The notes under the pieces are model-generated. The model did no database searches. It saw only the letters and a program-made list of their open reading frames with translations, and was not told the DNA's origin. From Cedecea neteri (GTDB lineage Bacteria > Pseudomonadota > Gammaproteobacteria > Enterobacterales > Enterobacteriaceae), in contig NZ_CP009458.1 in the NCBI RefSeq assembly GCF_000758305.1, positions 4,092,001-4,156,000 of the forward strand: DNA of 64,000 nucleotides, written 5' to 3'. Both the position numbers and the translations under genes were made by a program. Shown one piece after another: positions 8,926 to 18,359 of this stretch. How positions within the stretch are numbered: the stretch's first letter is position 1; each line of letters begins with the position of its first letter.

Positions 8926-9492
8926 TCAGTCGCCCTGTTCGCTGGCGACTATCTGCTCAATACTCCAGGGATGGAATTTGATGGTCACTTTACCGTCGGT
9001 GACCGCAAGCGTTGGGTTAGGCAATCTTTCGCGATCGCCTTTCGGTGAGCTGGTTTTCACTGAAATGCCCGTTTCACGCAGCCCGGCGTCAGACAACAAG
9101 TCCAGCGCCCGCGCGTTAAGCGTTGCTGGTTCGCCCGGCAGCACAATCTCAACGTGTTCCCAGCCTTCATGCGGGTAACGTTTTTCCCCAGGCCACGGCA
9201 GTTCCACAACCGTAAACCGCCAGTGTTCAACGCACACCGGCTCATCGAGCTTGAATAAACAGATCGGGCGGCCATTGATGATATTTTCACTCAGCAGCGT
9301 GCCGCATTTTTCCAGCCCTGCACGCCAGCGTTCGGCAGTCGCGTTCTGGTGGCAGCGCAAAGAAATGTGATCGGCATCCAGGGGCGCAATCTCCAGCCCA
9401 AGCCGGGTGGCAAGTTCTGTTAACGCTTTCGTAAATCTTGGCAGATCTGCCGAAATATCATGCAGTTCATCTACCGCCTGCCAGTGTGCCAT
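8926..9492 (-). CDS. yecM: VOC-fold protein YecM
   Basis: A 188-residue YecM-family protein, related in fold to glyoxalase/VOC metalloenzymes, of unknown function. Conserved stretches include DADHISLRCHQNATAERW, NGRPICLFKL and KRYPHEGWEHVEIVLPG. The frame stays open 25 codons upstream, but MAHWQAVDEL at 9492 gives the family length and start. It converges exactly on the patB-like gene, with stop codons adjacent at 8923-8928 and no recognisable terminator between. Confidence 0.92.
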   Translation of the reverse strand: MAHWQAVDELHDISADLPRFTKALTELATRLGLEIAPLDADHISLRCHQNATAERWRAGLEKCGTLLSENIINGRPICLFKLDEPVCVEHWRFTVVELPWPGEKRYPHEGWEHVEIVLPGEPATLNARALDLLSDAGLRETGISVKTSSPKGDRERLPNPTLAVTDGKVTIKFHPWSIEQIVASEQGD

Positions 9493-9736
9493 GCCGCCAT
9501 CCTCTTTTTCAGAAACCGCGTAATCTACCCTGTTCCTGACAGGTCGCCAACTCCCCGTCAGAGCCAAATACCGATGAATGGTTATTCATTGCGCCGTTAA
9601 TAATAATTGCATTGCCCGCAAGCGAGGCTTTTGCTGACGTCAGAGCGCAAATAACGTTATACTCACGCCCTGTTTTCTTTCCTCATTTTTAGGCGGCCCT
9701 TGAGTGGCAGCCCAGTACAAATTGTAAGGTATCCCG

Positions 9737-11470
9737 GTGAATATTCAGTCTCTTCTCTCAGAAAAAGTCAGCCAGGCGCTGATTGCTGCAGGTGCGCCAG
9801 CGGACTGCGAACCGCAGGTTCGTCAGTCAGCAAAAGTCCAGTTCGGCGACTATCAGGCCAATGGCGTGATGTCCGTTGCCAAAACGCTGGGCATGCCGCC
9901 GCGACAGGTTGCAGAGAAGGTCATCGCTAACCTCGATCTAACCGGGATCGCCAGCAAAGTAGAGATTGCCGGTCCAGGCTTTATCAACATCTTCCTCGAC
10001 CCGGCATTTCTGGCGAAAAACATCGATGAGGCAGTAGCGTCCGATCGCGTTGGCGTGAGCGTGTCTGAACCGCAAACTATCGTCGTCGACTATTCCGCGC
10101 CAAACGTTGCCAAAGAAATGCACGTGGGCCATATCCGCTCCACCATCATCGGTGACGCGGCTGTGCGTACCCTCGAGTTCCTTGGCCACAAAGTCATCCG
10201 TGCCAACCACGTTGGCGACTGGGGCACTCAGTTCGGCATGCTCATCGCGTTCCTGGAAAAACAGCAGCAGGAAAACGCGGGCGAAATGGCGCTGGCCGAC
10301 CTGGAAGAGTTTTACCGCGCGGCCAAAAAACACTACGACGAAGACGAAGTCTTTGCCGAGCGCGCCCGTGGTTACGTGGTTAAGCTGCAGGGCGGCGATG
10401 AATACTGCCGTGAGATGTGGCGCAAGCTGGTCGACATCACCATGACGCAGAACCAGAAAACCTACGAACGCCTCAACGTGACGCTCACCCGCGATGACGT
10501 GATGGGCGAAAGCCTCTACAACCCAATGCTGCCTGGCATTGTGGCGGATCTGAAAGAAAAAGGTCTGGCGGTAGAAAGCGAAGGCGCGACCGTGGTGTTC
10601 CTGGATGAGTTCAAGAACAAAGATGGCGACCCGATGGGCGTGATCATCCAGAAGAAAGATGGCGGTTACCTGTACACCACCACCGACATCGCCTGTGCCA
10701 AATATCGCTACGAAACCCTGCATGCCGACCGCGTGCTCTACTTCATCGACTCCCGTCAGCACCAGCACCTGATGCAGGCGTGGACCATCGTGCGTAAAGC
10801 AGGCTACGTACCGGAGTCCGTCACCCTGGAACACCAGATGTTCGGCATGATGCTGGGCAAAGACGGCAAGCCGTTCAAAACCCGCTCCGGCGGCACCGTG
10901 AAGCTGACCGACCTGCTGGATGAGGCAATGGAACGCGCCCGCGGTCTGGTTGCGGCGAAGAACCCGGACATGCCTGCGGACGAACTGGAAAACCTGGCCA
11001 AAGCGGTAGGCATTGGCGCGGTGAAATACGCCGACCTGTCCAAGAGCCGTACCACCGACTACATCTTCGACTGGGACAACATGCTGGCCTTCGAAGGGAA
11101 CACCGCGCCGTACATGCAGTACGCTTACACCCGCGTCCTGTCCGTGTTCCGTAAAGCCGACCTCGACGAAGCTGAACTGCTGAAAGCGAAGGTCGTCATT
11201 ACCGAAGATCGTGAAGCCCAGTTAGCCGCCCGCCTGCTGCAGTTTGAAGAGACACTGAACGTGGTAGCTCGCGACGGTACGCCGCATGTGATGTGTGCCT
11301 ATCTGTACGATGTTGCCGGCCTGTTCTCCGGCTTCTACGAGCACTGCCCGATTCTCAGCGCCGCCGATGAAGCGACCCGTAATAGCCGCCTGAAGCTGGC
11401 ACTGCTTACCGCGAAAACGCTGAAGCTGGGTCTGGACACGTTGGGTATCAACACCGTAGAACGTATGTAA
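9737..11470 (+). CDS. argS: arginyl-tRNA synthetase
   Basis: A 577-residue class I synthetase, the same length as in E. coli. An N-terminal Add-1 domain (about 1-110) precedes the Rossmann core with the HIGH-type motif MHVGHIRS (about residue 130). There is no canonical KMSKS; MMLGKDGKPFKTRSG occupies its place, as is usual for this enzyme in enterobacteria. An all-helical anticodon-binding domain ends in LGINTVERM. Translation starts with GTG at 9737, as in E. coli. Confidence 0.97.
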   Translation: MNIQSLLSEKVSQALIAAGAPADCEPQVRQSAKVQFGDYQANGVMSVAKTLGMPPRQVAEKVIANLDLTGIASKVEIAGPGFINIFLDPAFLAKNIDEAVASDRVGVSVSEPQTIVVDYSAPNVAKEMHVGHIRSTIIGDAAVRTLEFLGHKVIRANHVGDWGTQFGMLIAFLEKQQQENAGEMALADLEEFYRAAKKHYDEDEVFAERARGYVVKLQGGDEYCREMWRKLVDITMTQNQKTYERLNVTLTRDDVMGESLYNPMLPGIVADLKEKGLAVESEGATVVFLDEFKNKDGDPMGVIIQKKDGGYLYTTTDIACAKYRYETLHADRVLYFIDSRQHQHLMQAWTIVRKAGYVPESVTLEHQMFGMMLGKDGKPFKTRSGGTVKLTDLLDEAMERARGLVAAKNPDMPADELENLAKAVGIGAVKYADLSKSRTTDYIFDWDNMLAFEGNTAPYMQYAYTRVLSVFRKADLDEAELLKAKVVITEDREAQLAARLLQFEETLNVVARDGTPHVMCAYLYDVAGLFSGFYEHCPILSAADEATRNSRLKLALLTAKTLKLGLDTLGINTVERM

Positions 11471-11490
11471 GTCTCAGACGTAGAAACAAC

Positions 11491-11523
11491 AAACCCGGCC
11501 ACTGTGCCGGGTTTTCTTTTTTA
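11491..11523 (+). terminator. Rho-independent terminator after argS
   Basis: A stem AACCCGGC / GCCGGGTT with a 6-base loop, followed by TTCTTTTTT on the plus strand. It lies about 20 bp after the argS stop. The flhE end (11593) converges on it, but the minus-strand tail is not T-rich. Confidence 0.85.
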
Positions 11524-11592
11524 GACGAATCAGACATTGTCAGGAGAACAATGCATTAACACGCATACAGCACGGTTGGCGAAACCAGAGGC

Positions 11593-11988
11593 TTACTGGA
11601 CGTAGTTAACGATAACTTGATTACTGCGCACCCGCAGCGGCGGATACATAGAACCGCCGCCGGGCACTTCCCAGACAAACCGTAAGGGCTGATTTGCATC
11701 GGTGTTGGTCAGGCCGCGCGTGGTGCCATTTTCCCCCTCAAGCGGGGTGCAATTCGTCGGCGAACAAAGTTTGACAGTCAGCCCCGCAGGCGTCGGGCCA
11801 TCCAGCACGTAGGTCCAGGCGATCAGCGTCATTCTGCCGCTGACGGGCTGCATCGGTTTCAACGGGCGGGACGAGGCCGTTACGCCCCGATTAGCGAGAG
11901 TCACGCCAATCCCGCTGTCCTGCCAGGAGCCCTCACCTAACGCCAGCGCGCCAAACGGCACCAGCAGCATCAAAAGTAACGCTTTCAT
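11593..11988 (-). CDS. flhE: flagellar protein FlhE
   Basis: A 131-residue periplasmic protein with an N-terminal signal peptide (about 1-18, ending GALALG). FlhE is the last gene of the flhBAE operon and is thought to limit proton leak through, or gate, the flagellar export apparatus. The conserved WQDSGIGVTL, RMTLIAWTYVLDGPTPAGL and C-terminal VRSNQVIVNY segments are present. It begins three bases after the flhA stop. Confidence 0.93.
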   Translation of the reverse strand: MKALLLMLLVPFGALALGEGSWQDSGIGVTLANRGVTASSRPLKPMQPVSGRMTLIAWTYVLDGPTPAGLTVKLCSPTNCTPLEGENGTTRGLTNTDANQPLRFVWEVPGGGSMYPPLRVRSNQVIVNYVQ

Positions 11989-11991
11989 TTT

Positions 11992-14070
11992 TTATTTCGC
12001 TCCGATCGTGGCCGTCATGCGGATGTTGCGGTTGTCGGACAGCTCCAGGCTAGAAAGCACCACCAGCTGCGGCAAGGTTCTGCGTAAGAAACGCGCCAGC
12101 AGCGGACGCAGGGCGTGGTTCACCAACAGCACCGGCGGCGCACCCAGCATTTCCTGGCGCTGTAACGCATCCTGAGTCTGTTCCAGCAGGCGATCCGCCA
12201 GCCCCGGTTCAAGACCGCCCCCGCCCTGCAGCGCCTGCAGCAGCAGACGTTCAAGGGAAGCATCCAGGCCGATAACCTGCACTTCACCGGTGCCAGGGAA
12301 CCATTGCTGCGTGATAGCCCTGCCCAGCGCCACGCGAACCACGGCGGTAAGCTCATGCGGATCGCTTTGAATAGGCGCGTGCTCCGCCAGCGTTTCGAGA
12401 ATGGTACGCATATCGCGGATCGGCACCTTCTCTTCCAGCAGGTTTTGCAGCACTTTATGCAGCGTGGTCAGCGTCACCACTGCCGGGATGAGATCTTCCG
12501 TCAGCTTCGGCATTTCCTGCGTCACGCGGTCAAGCAGCTGCTGCGCTTCCTGGCGGCCAAACAGCTCTGGCGCAAACTGCCCGATAAGGTGGTTCAGGTG
12601 CGTAGCCACCACGGTACTCGCTTCAACCACGGTAAAGCCCTGAATCTGCGCCTGCTCTTTCAATGCGCTTTCAATCCAGATGGCAGCCAGGCCAAAGGCC
12701 GGATCAATGGTCGCCTCGCCCGGTAACGTCCCGGCGGCCGTGCCGGGGTTGATCGCCAGCCAGCGACCAGGATAAGCATCCCCGCTGCCGATTTCTACGC
12801 CCTTCATCAAAATACGGTAGCGCGCAGGCGGCAGATCCATATTGTCGCGGATATGCACCACCGGCGGCAGGAACCCCATCTCCTGGGCGAATTTTTTACG
12901 AATACTGCGAATACGGCCCAGCAGTTCGCCGTCCTGTTGGAAATCCACCATCGGAATCAGGCGATAACCCACTTCCATGCCCAGCGGATCTTCCAGCTGT
13001 ACGTCATTCCAGGTGGCTTCCACAGCCTGAGCATTCTCCGGCATTTTCACTGGCTGAGGCGCTTCCGGCGCGGCCATCTGACGGCCACGCATCCACCAGG
13101 CTAAGCCCAGTAACGCCGCGGTAAACAGCAGGAAAACAAAGTTCGGCATGCCCGGCACCATGCCGAGCAGTCCCAGTACGCCAGCGGCCAACAGCATCAC
13201 GCGCGGGTTATTGAACAGCTGGGTCACCATCTGCTCGCCGACGTCCTGGTCAGTCGCCACGCGGGTAACGATCACGCCCGCTGCGGTGGAAATCACCAGC
13301 GCCGGGATCTGCGCTACCAGGCCGTCACCGATGGTCAGCAACGTATAGCTCTGTGCCGCCGCCCCCATCGCCATATCGTGCTGGATAACCCCGACCATCA
13401 GGCCGCCCACCACGTTAATCACCATGATGATAAGCCCGGCCACGGCGTCGCCGCGCACGAACTTACTTGCCCCGTCCATTGAGCCGTAAAAGTCGGCTTC
13501 CTGGGTGACTTCCGAGCGGCGTTTTTTCGCTTCCTCTTCACCAATGATCCCGGCGTTCAGATCGGCATCAATAGCCATCTGTTTACCCGGCATCCCGTCC
13601 AGCACAAAACGCGCCCCGACTTCGGCGATACGCCCTGCACCCTTGGTGATAACCATAAAGTTGATGATAACGAGGATGATAAACACCACGATACCGATGG
13701 CGAAGTTGCCGCCCACCAGGAAGTGGCCAAAGGCTTCAACCACTTTACCCGCCGCCGCCGCGCCGGTATGGCCTTCAAGCAGGATAATTCGGGTAGACGC
13801 TACGTTCAGCGCAAGGCGCAGCAAAGTGGTAAACAGCAGAATGGTCGGGAATGCCGCGAAATCCAGCGTGCGCTGGGTGAACATCGCCACCAGCAGCACC
13901 ATGATCGACAGCGCGATGTTAAAGGTAAACAGCAGGTCGAGGACAAACGGCGGCAGCGGCAGCACCATCATCGACAGAATCAGCAGGATCAGTACAGGTC
14001 CCGCAAGAATTTGCCATTGCCCAGATTTCATGTTGCCCGGCAGGCGCAACATCGCAGCCAGATTAGCCAT
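11992..14070 (-). CDS. flhA: flagellar export gate protein FlhA
   Basis: A 692-residue inner-membrane component of the flagellar type III export gate. The N-terminal half has about eight membrane segments and the FHIPEP-family signature LLRLALNVASTR. The C-terminal cytosolic half docks chaperone-substrate complexes. I chose the ATG at 14070 (MANLAAMLRLPG) over an upstream in-frame start to match the E. coli length. It overlaps the 3' end of flhB by 8 bp, so translation is likely coupled. Confidence 0.96.
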   Translation of the reverse strand: MANLAAMLRLPGNMKSGQWQILAGPVLILLILSMMVLPLPPFVLDLLFTFNIALSIMVLLVAMFTQRTLDFAAFPTILLFTTLLRLALNVASTRIILLEGHTGAAAAGKVVEAFGHFLVGGNFAIGIVVFIILVIINFMVITKGAGRIAEVGARFVLDGMPGKQMAIDADLNAGIIGEEEAKKRRSEVTQEADFYGSMDGASKFVRGDAVAGLIIMVINVVGGLMVGVIQHDMAMGAAAQSYTLLTIGDGLVAQIPALVISTAAGVIVTRVATDQDVGEQMVTQLFNNPRVMLLAAGVLGLLGMVPGMPNFVFLLFTAALLGLAWWMRGRQMAAPEAPQPVKMPENAQAVEATWNDVQLEDPLGMEVGYRLIPMVDFQQDGELLGRIRSIRKKFAQEMGFLPPVVHIRDNMDLPPARYRILMKGVEIGSGDAYPGRWLAINPGTAAGTLPGEATIDPAFGLAAIWIESALKEQAQIQGFTVVEASTVVATHLNHLIGQFAPELFGRQEAQQLLDRVTQEMPKLTEDLIPAVVTLTTLHKVLQNLLEEKVPIRDMRTILETLAEHAPIQSDPHELTAVVRVALGRAITQQWFPGTGEVQVIGLDASLERLLLQALQGGGGLEPGLADRLLEQTQDALQRQEMLGAPPVLLVNHALRPLLARFLRRTLPQLVVLSSLELSDNRNIRMTATIGAK

Positions 14071-15214
14071 CGGAGTCCTTCTCGTTTGCAAAGTCCAGCG
14101 CCTCAGGCACCGGCAGATTTTCAGGTTTCTTCGGAATTAAGCCGCCCGCCACGCGCCAGCGGCGCAGCTGCCAGACCCAGGCCAGCACTTCCGCCACGGC
14201 AGAATAAAGCTGGCCGGGGATCTGCTGCCCAATTTCCGCATGGCGGTACAGCGCACGCGCCAGCGGGGGGGCTTCCAGCATCGGGATGCGGTTTTCATTG
14301 CCAATTTCTTTAATGCGCTGAGCGATCAGCCCGGCACCTTTCGCCAGGACTTTGGGTGCGCTCATTTTGTTTTCGTCGTACTGCAGGGCCACCGCATAAT
14401 GGGTCGGGTTGGTCACGATAACGTCAGCTTTTGGCACATCGGCCATCATGCGACGGCGGGCAATCGCTCTTTGCTGCTGACGAATACGCCCTTTAATGTG
14501 CGGGTCACCCTCGTTCTGTTTGTACTCGTCACGAATGTCCTGGCGGGTCATGCGTAACTTTTTAATGTGGCTGTAGATCTGGAAGAAGACGTCAAATCCC
14601 ACCATAGGGATGAGGCCCAGAATCACCAGCAGGGCGCAAAGCGCCACCATGTTGAGCGCGCTGGCCAGGGCAGTAACCGGAGACTCACTCATCAGGCGCA
14701 TCATCGCCGGCCAGTTGTGCCACAAATACCAGGCGGCCACGCAGCCCACCAGCACCGCTTTCAGCAGCGCCTTGAGCAGCTCGGCTGCCGTCTGCATGGA
14801 AAACATTCGCTTAATACCGGCAATCGGGTTGAGCTTGCCGAGATTAAACTTGATCGACTTGGCGCTAAAGTTCACGCCCCCCAGCAGCATCGGCGCGGCT
14901 ATCGCGACAATAACCAGGCCGGAGATCAGCGGCAGCAGCGCCATCACCGCAAGTTTTATCAAATGGCTAATCTGATTCACGATCAGGCTGGGGTCGTTGA
15001 TGATTTTATGGTCAAAGTGCAAGCCATCAGACAGCATCGCGCCGAGCATCTTGCCCAGCGACGCTCCGCCCATCCAGATAATGCACAGCCCCACCAGCAA
15101 CATCAGTAGAGAAGTCAGTTCACGGGAACGCGGGATCTGCCCCTCTTCACGCGCCTTTTCAAGTCGGTGGGCCGTGGGGGCTTCTGTTTTTTCCTGATCG
15201 CTATCTTCAGACAC
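14063..15214 (-). CDS. flhB: flagellar export switch protein FlhB
   Basis: A 383-residue membrane protein that switches the export apparatus from rod/hook to filament substrates. Four membrane helices lie between about 30 and 210. The cytosolic domain carries the autocleavage motif NPTH with Asn269-Pro270 at the expected position. The N-terminus (QEKTEAPTAHRLEKAREEG) is typical. It is the first gene of flhBAE, separated from cheZ by 143 bp that contain a GC-rich hairpin. Confidence 0.96.
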   Translation of the reverse strand: MSEDSDQEKTEAPTAHRLEKAREEGQIPRSRELTSLLMLLVGLCIIWMGGASLGKMLGAMLSDGLHFDHKIINDPSLIVNQISHLIKLAVMALLPLISGLVIVAIAAPMLLGGVNFSAKSIKFNLGKLNPIAGIKRMFSMQTAAELLKALLKAVLVGCVAAWYLWHNWPAMMRLMSESPVTALASALNMVALCALLVILGLIPMVGFDVFFQIYSHIKKLRMTRQDIRDEYKQNEGDPHIKGRIRQQQRAIARRRMMADVPKADVIVTNPTHYAVALQYDENKMSAPKVLAKGAGLIAQRIKEIGNENRIPMLEAPPLARALYRHAEIGQQIPGQLYSAVAEVLAWVWQLRRWRVAGGLIPKKPENLPVPEALDFANEKDSDG

Positions 15215-15318
15215 CGCAACAATCTCGTGGCCGCATTTTCAAGGACAGCATGCCAGAGCACGGTTGGGCTAATAGAGGAATTACAAACGTTTTTGTACGT
15301 TTATTTTGACGTTAACGA

Positions 15319-15350
15319 GCGGCCTCCCCCACGCGCGTGAGAGCGGCCGC
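15319..15350 (-). terminator. GC-rich hairpin between cheZ and flhB
   Basis: A perfect 6-bp outer stem (GCGGCC / GGCCGC) encloses a further mostly paired segment around ACGCGCGT. It lies 8 bp past the cheZ stop and so could end or attenuate the chemotaxis transcript before flhB. There is no T-tract after the stem, so it may instead be a processing or stability element. Confidence 0.45.
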
Positions 15351-15357
15351 CGCTATT

Positions 15358-16008
15358 TTAAAAGCCTAAGCTGTCCAGCAAATCATCAACCTGATCCTGG
15401 CTTGCCACCACGCCGGCGGCGGTAGCATCAAGCTGTGGCCCGTTCAGCAAGCCTTCGTTCACGCGCTTGGCGCGAGCGTCCGGCTCCGGCATGTTTTCCA
15501 ACAGCACCATCAACAGCTGGCGTTCGATCTCCTGGATAACGTCCATCATGCGCTTGATAACCTGGCCGGTAAGATCCTGGAAATCCTGCGCCATCATGAT
15601 TTCCAGCAGTTGGGCGTTGGTGAAGCTGGTGTGCTCCGGGACGCCTGACAGGTAGCTGCGGGTGTCGGTTACCAGTTCGCGCGCATCTTTCAGCTCGATC
15701 GGATTTTCAAACCATGCATCCCAGCGGCCGCTCAGCGCTTTCGCTTCGCTTTCCAGCTGGTTCTGGTGAGGCTGCGACAGCTCCACACAGTTCAGGGCGC
15801 GCTCGGCGGCCTGTGCGGTCATCTGCACGACATAGTCCAGGCGATCGCGGGCATCAGGAATAGCTTCAGCCGCTTCAGCAATAGCCTGGTCGAGCCCCAG
15901 TTCACGCAGGCTGTCGCGCAGCATGCGGGTCAGGCTGCCGATACGTGCAATGATATCGGTCGGTGAATGCTCGTGTATCTCTGTTGCCGGGTTTGTTGAT
16001 GAGTGCAT
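15358..16008 (-). CDS. cheZ: CheY-P phosphatase CheZ
   Basis: A 216-residue helical phosphatase that dephosphorylates CheY-P. The catalytic segment QDFQDLTGQVIKR is at about 141-153, with the active Gln at 149 (147 in E. coli numbering). The C-terminal CheY-binding peptide DQVDDLLDSLGF is intact. The frame is open far upstream into cheY, but a full AAGGAGG precedes the ATG at 16008, which fixes the start. It is the last gene of the tar-tap-cheRBYZ operon. Confidence 0.96.
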   Translation of the reverse strand: MHSSTNPATEIHEHSPTDIIARIGSLTRMLRDSLRELGLDQAIAEAAEAIPDARDRLDYVVQMTAQAAERALNCVELSQPHQNQLESEAKALSGRWDAWFENPIELKDARELVTDTRSYLSGVPEHTSFTNAQLLEIMMAQDFQDLTGQVIKRMMDVIQEIERQLLMVLLENMPEPDARAKRVNEGLLNGPQLDATAAGVVASQDQVDDLLDSLGF

Positions 16009-16018
16009 TTGCGCCTCC

Positions 16019-16408
16019 TTACATGCCGAGCTTTTCGAAAATTTTGCCCAGTTTCTCTTCCAGTGTTGCCGCAGTGAATGGCTTAACGACGTAGCCGCTT
16101 GCCCCGGCCTGTGCGGCTGCAATGATGTTTTCTTTCTTCGCTTCTGCCGTGACCATCAGCACCGGCATCGCTGACATTGCGCCGTCGGCACGAATGGTTT
16201 TCAGCAGTTCCAGACCGTCCATGTTCGGCATGTTCCAGTCAGAAATCACAAAACCAAAACCACCGGCCTGCAGTTTGTTCAGCGCATCTACGCCGTCTTC
16301 CGCTTCTTCAACGTTATTAAAACCCAGCTCTTTAAGCAGGTTACGCACGATACGGCGCATGGTTGAAAAGTCGTCTACGACCAGAAACTTGAGTTCTTTG
16401 TCCGCCAT
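16019..16408 (-). CDS. cheY: chemotaxis response regulator CheY
   Basis: A 129-residue single-domain receiver that carries the signal from CheA to the flagellar switch (FliM). All active-site residues are present: Asp12 and Asp13 in VVDDFSTMRR, phospho-accepting Asp57 in VISDWNMPNMDG, Thr87 in MVTAEA and Lys109 in VVKPF. It lies 19 bp downstream of cheB and 10 bp upstream of cheZ. Confidence 0.98.
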   Translation of the reverse strand: MADKELKFLVVDDFSTMRRIVRNLLKELGFNNVEEAEDGVDALNKLQAGGFGFVISDWNMPNMDGLELLKTIRADGAMSAMPVLMVTAEAKKENIIAAAQAGASGYVVKPFTAATLEEKLGKIFEKLGM

Positions 16409-16427
16409 AAAATCCGGGCTCCTTCAG

Positions 16428-17477
16428 TTAAATACGTATTGCCTGTCCGGCACTAATTTTCGCCAGCATCTGCTGGCTAACCTGGCTTAAATCGACCACT
16501 TCGCTGACGCCACCGGAATTGATGGCCTCACGCGGCATGCCGAACACCACACAACTTGCTTCGTTTTGGGCGATGGTCCACGCCCCTGCCTGGTGCATCG
16601 CCAGCATCCCGGCGGCACCGTCATTACCCATCCCGGTGAGGATCACGCCCACGGCGTTACGCCCCGCGTGTTTCGCCACCGAATGGAACAGCACATCCAC
16701 GGCCGGGCGATGCCGGTTCACGGGTGGGCCGTCATGTAATTTGATTTGATAGTTTGCGCCGCTGCGCGCCAGCTCCATATGCTTATCGCCCGGGGCGATA
16801 TAGGCATGGCCCGGCAGCACGCGCTCACCGTCTTCGGCCTCTTTAACGCTGATCTGACACAGCTTGTTCAGCCGCTCGGCAAACGAACGGGTGAAACCCG
16901 GCGGCATATGCTGGGTAATCAACAGCGCCGGGCTGGAAAGCGGCAGCGGCTGCAGCACATGGCGAATCGCTTCTGTACCGCCGGTTGAAGCCCCAATCGC
17001 AATCAATTTTTCCGAACTCAGCAGCGGCCCGGCCTTCAGGGTTGCTGGCACGGCGGCTGGCGCATGGGCAGCAATCTTAGCCCTGGCGGCGGTTCGCACC
17101 TTTTCAGCAATCATTTCGCTGTAGGCCAGCATCCCTTCGCGAATGCCCAGCTGCGGCTTGGTCACGAAGTCGATCGCCCCCAGTTCCAACGCGCGCAGCG
17201 TCACTTCTGAGCCTTTGCCGGTCAGCGAAGAAACCATCACCACCGGCATAGGCCGCAGGCGCATCAGCTTTTCAAGGAAGTCGAGGCCATCCATACGCGG
17301 CATTTCGACATCCAGCGTTAACACATCCGGATTGAACTTTTTAATCAGATCGCGCGCCACCAGCGGGTCCGGGGCGGTGGCAACCATTTCCATATCGCTA
17401 TGACTGTTGATAATTTCCGTCATTATCTGCCGCATCAGTGCAGAGTCATCGACCGATAAGACACGTATTTTCGTCAT
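16428..17477 (-). CDS. cheB: chemoreceptor methylesterase/deamidase CheB
   Basis: A 349-residue two-domain response regulator that demethylates and deamidates chemoreceptors for adaptation. The receiver domain has Asp56 in LTLDVEMPRMDG. After a linker (about 130-155) the esterase has the catalytic Ser164 in IGASTGG, His190 in TQHMPPGF and the Asp of GMGNDGAAG. The ATG overlaps the cheR stop (ATGA). Confidence 0.97.
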   Translation of the reverse strand: MTKIRVLSVDDSALMRQIMTEIINSHSDMEMVATAPDPLVARDLIKKFNPDVLTLDVEMPRMDGLDFLEKLMRLRPMPVVMVSSLTGKGSEVTLRALELGAIDFVTKPQLGIREGMLAYSEMIAEKVRTAARAKIAAHAPAAVPATLKAGPLLSSEKLIAIGASTGGTEAIRHVLQPLPLSSPALLITQHMPPGFTRSFAERLNKLCQISVKEAEDGERVLPGHAYIAPGDKHMELARSGANYQIKLHDGPPVNRHRPAVDVLFHSVAKHAGRNAVGVILTGMGNDGAAGMLAMHQAGAWTIAQNEASCVVFGMPREAINSGGVSEVVDLSQVSQQMLAKISAGQAIRI

Positions 17478-18340
17478 GTTCTTTCCTTACTCAGGCCATA
17501 GACCGTCTGACCACGCAGCCAGAAGTCACGGCTGAGGTTACTGAAGTTCTCCGAATGCCCGGCAAACAGCAGCCCGCTGGGTTTCAGCAGCGGAACAAAG
17601 CGCTGCAAAATCGCCTGCTGTGTAGGTTTATCGAAATAAATCATTACATTGCGGCAAAAAATGGCGTCAAACGGCCCCGGCACCGGCGCCTGCTTGTCCA
17701 GCAGGTTGATCGGCGCAAAATCGATATGATTCGACAGTTCACTGCGCACCCGGACCAGCCCCTCATGCGGCCCCGTGCCGCGCATGAAATAGCGCTGCAT
17801 CTGGACCGGGGAAAGCGTTTTCAGCTCTTCCTGGCGATAAACGCCGCTCTGTGCTTTCTCCAGCACTTGCGTGTCGATATCGCTGGCAAACACCTTCCAG
17901 CGGCCCGCGCCGCCCCCCAGCACATCCGCCAGGGTGATGGCGATGGAATAGGGTTCTTCGCCAGTCGAAGCCGCGGCGCTCCAGACTTTATAGTCCCCGC
18001 TGCGTTTGCGGGCATGTTCCGCAAGAATGGGGAAATGGTGTCCTTCGCGAAAAAAAGCGGTCAGGTTAGTGGTCAGCGAGTTGATAAACGCCTGCCATTC
18101 GGCGCTGCTGGAGTTGGCTTCCAGCATGCCTAAGTAGCGGCCAAAATCATCCAGACCCAGCAGACGCAGGCGACGAACCAGACGGTTATAAACCATGTCC
18201 CGTTTATGGTCGGCCAGCACGATACCCGCGCGCTGATAGATCAACTGGCATATCCGACGAAAATGCGCGTCGGACAGCGGCAGACGCTGTGTCATCTGTA
18301 GCATTAATGACTGTTGCCCGGTGGGCGTCGATGATGTCAT
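17474..18340 (-). CDS. cheR: chemoreceptor glutamate methyltransferase CheR
   Basis: A 288-residue SAM-dependent methyltransferase that methylates receptor glutamates. The small helical N-terminal domain precedes the SAM-binding region AASTGEEPYSIAITLAD. IFCRNVMIYFDKPTQ is the conserved late motif. CheR docks on the C-terminal NWETF pentapeptide, which Tar here has and Tap lacks. It follows tap by 19 bp and overlaps cheB by 4 bp. Confidence 0.97.
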   Translation of the reverse strand: MTSSTPTGQQSLMLQMTQRLPLSDAHFRRICQLIYQRAGIVLADHKRDMVYNRLVRRLRLLGLDDFGRYLGMLEANSSSAEWQAFINSLTTNLTAFFREGHHFPILAEHARKRSGDYKVWSAAASTGEEPYSIAITLADVLGGGAGRWKVFASDIDTQVLEKAQSGVYRQEELKTLSPVQMQRYFMRGTGPHEGLVRVRSELSNHIDFAPINLLDKQAPVPGPFDAIFCRNVMIYFDKPTQQAILQRFVPLLKPSGLLFAGHSENFSNLSRDFWLRGQTVYGLSKERT

Positions 18341-18359
18341 AGCGCCTTCTTTATTCCCT

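Noticed and set aside
9938..10834. A 298-codon minus-strand frame inside argS
   Set aside because: An antisense shadow of a GC-rich conserved gene with no recognisable domain.
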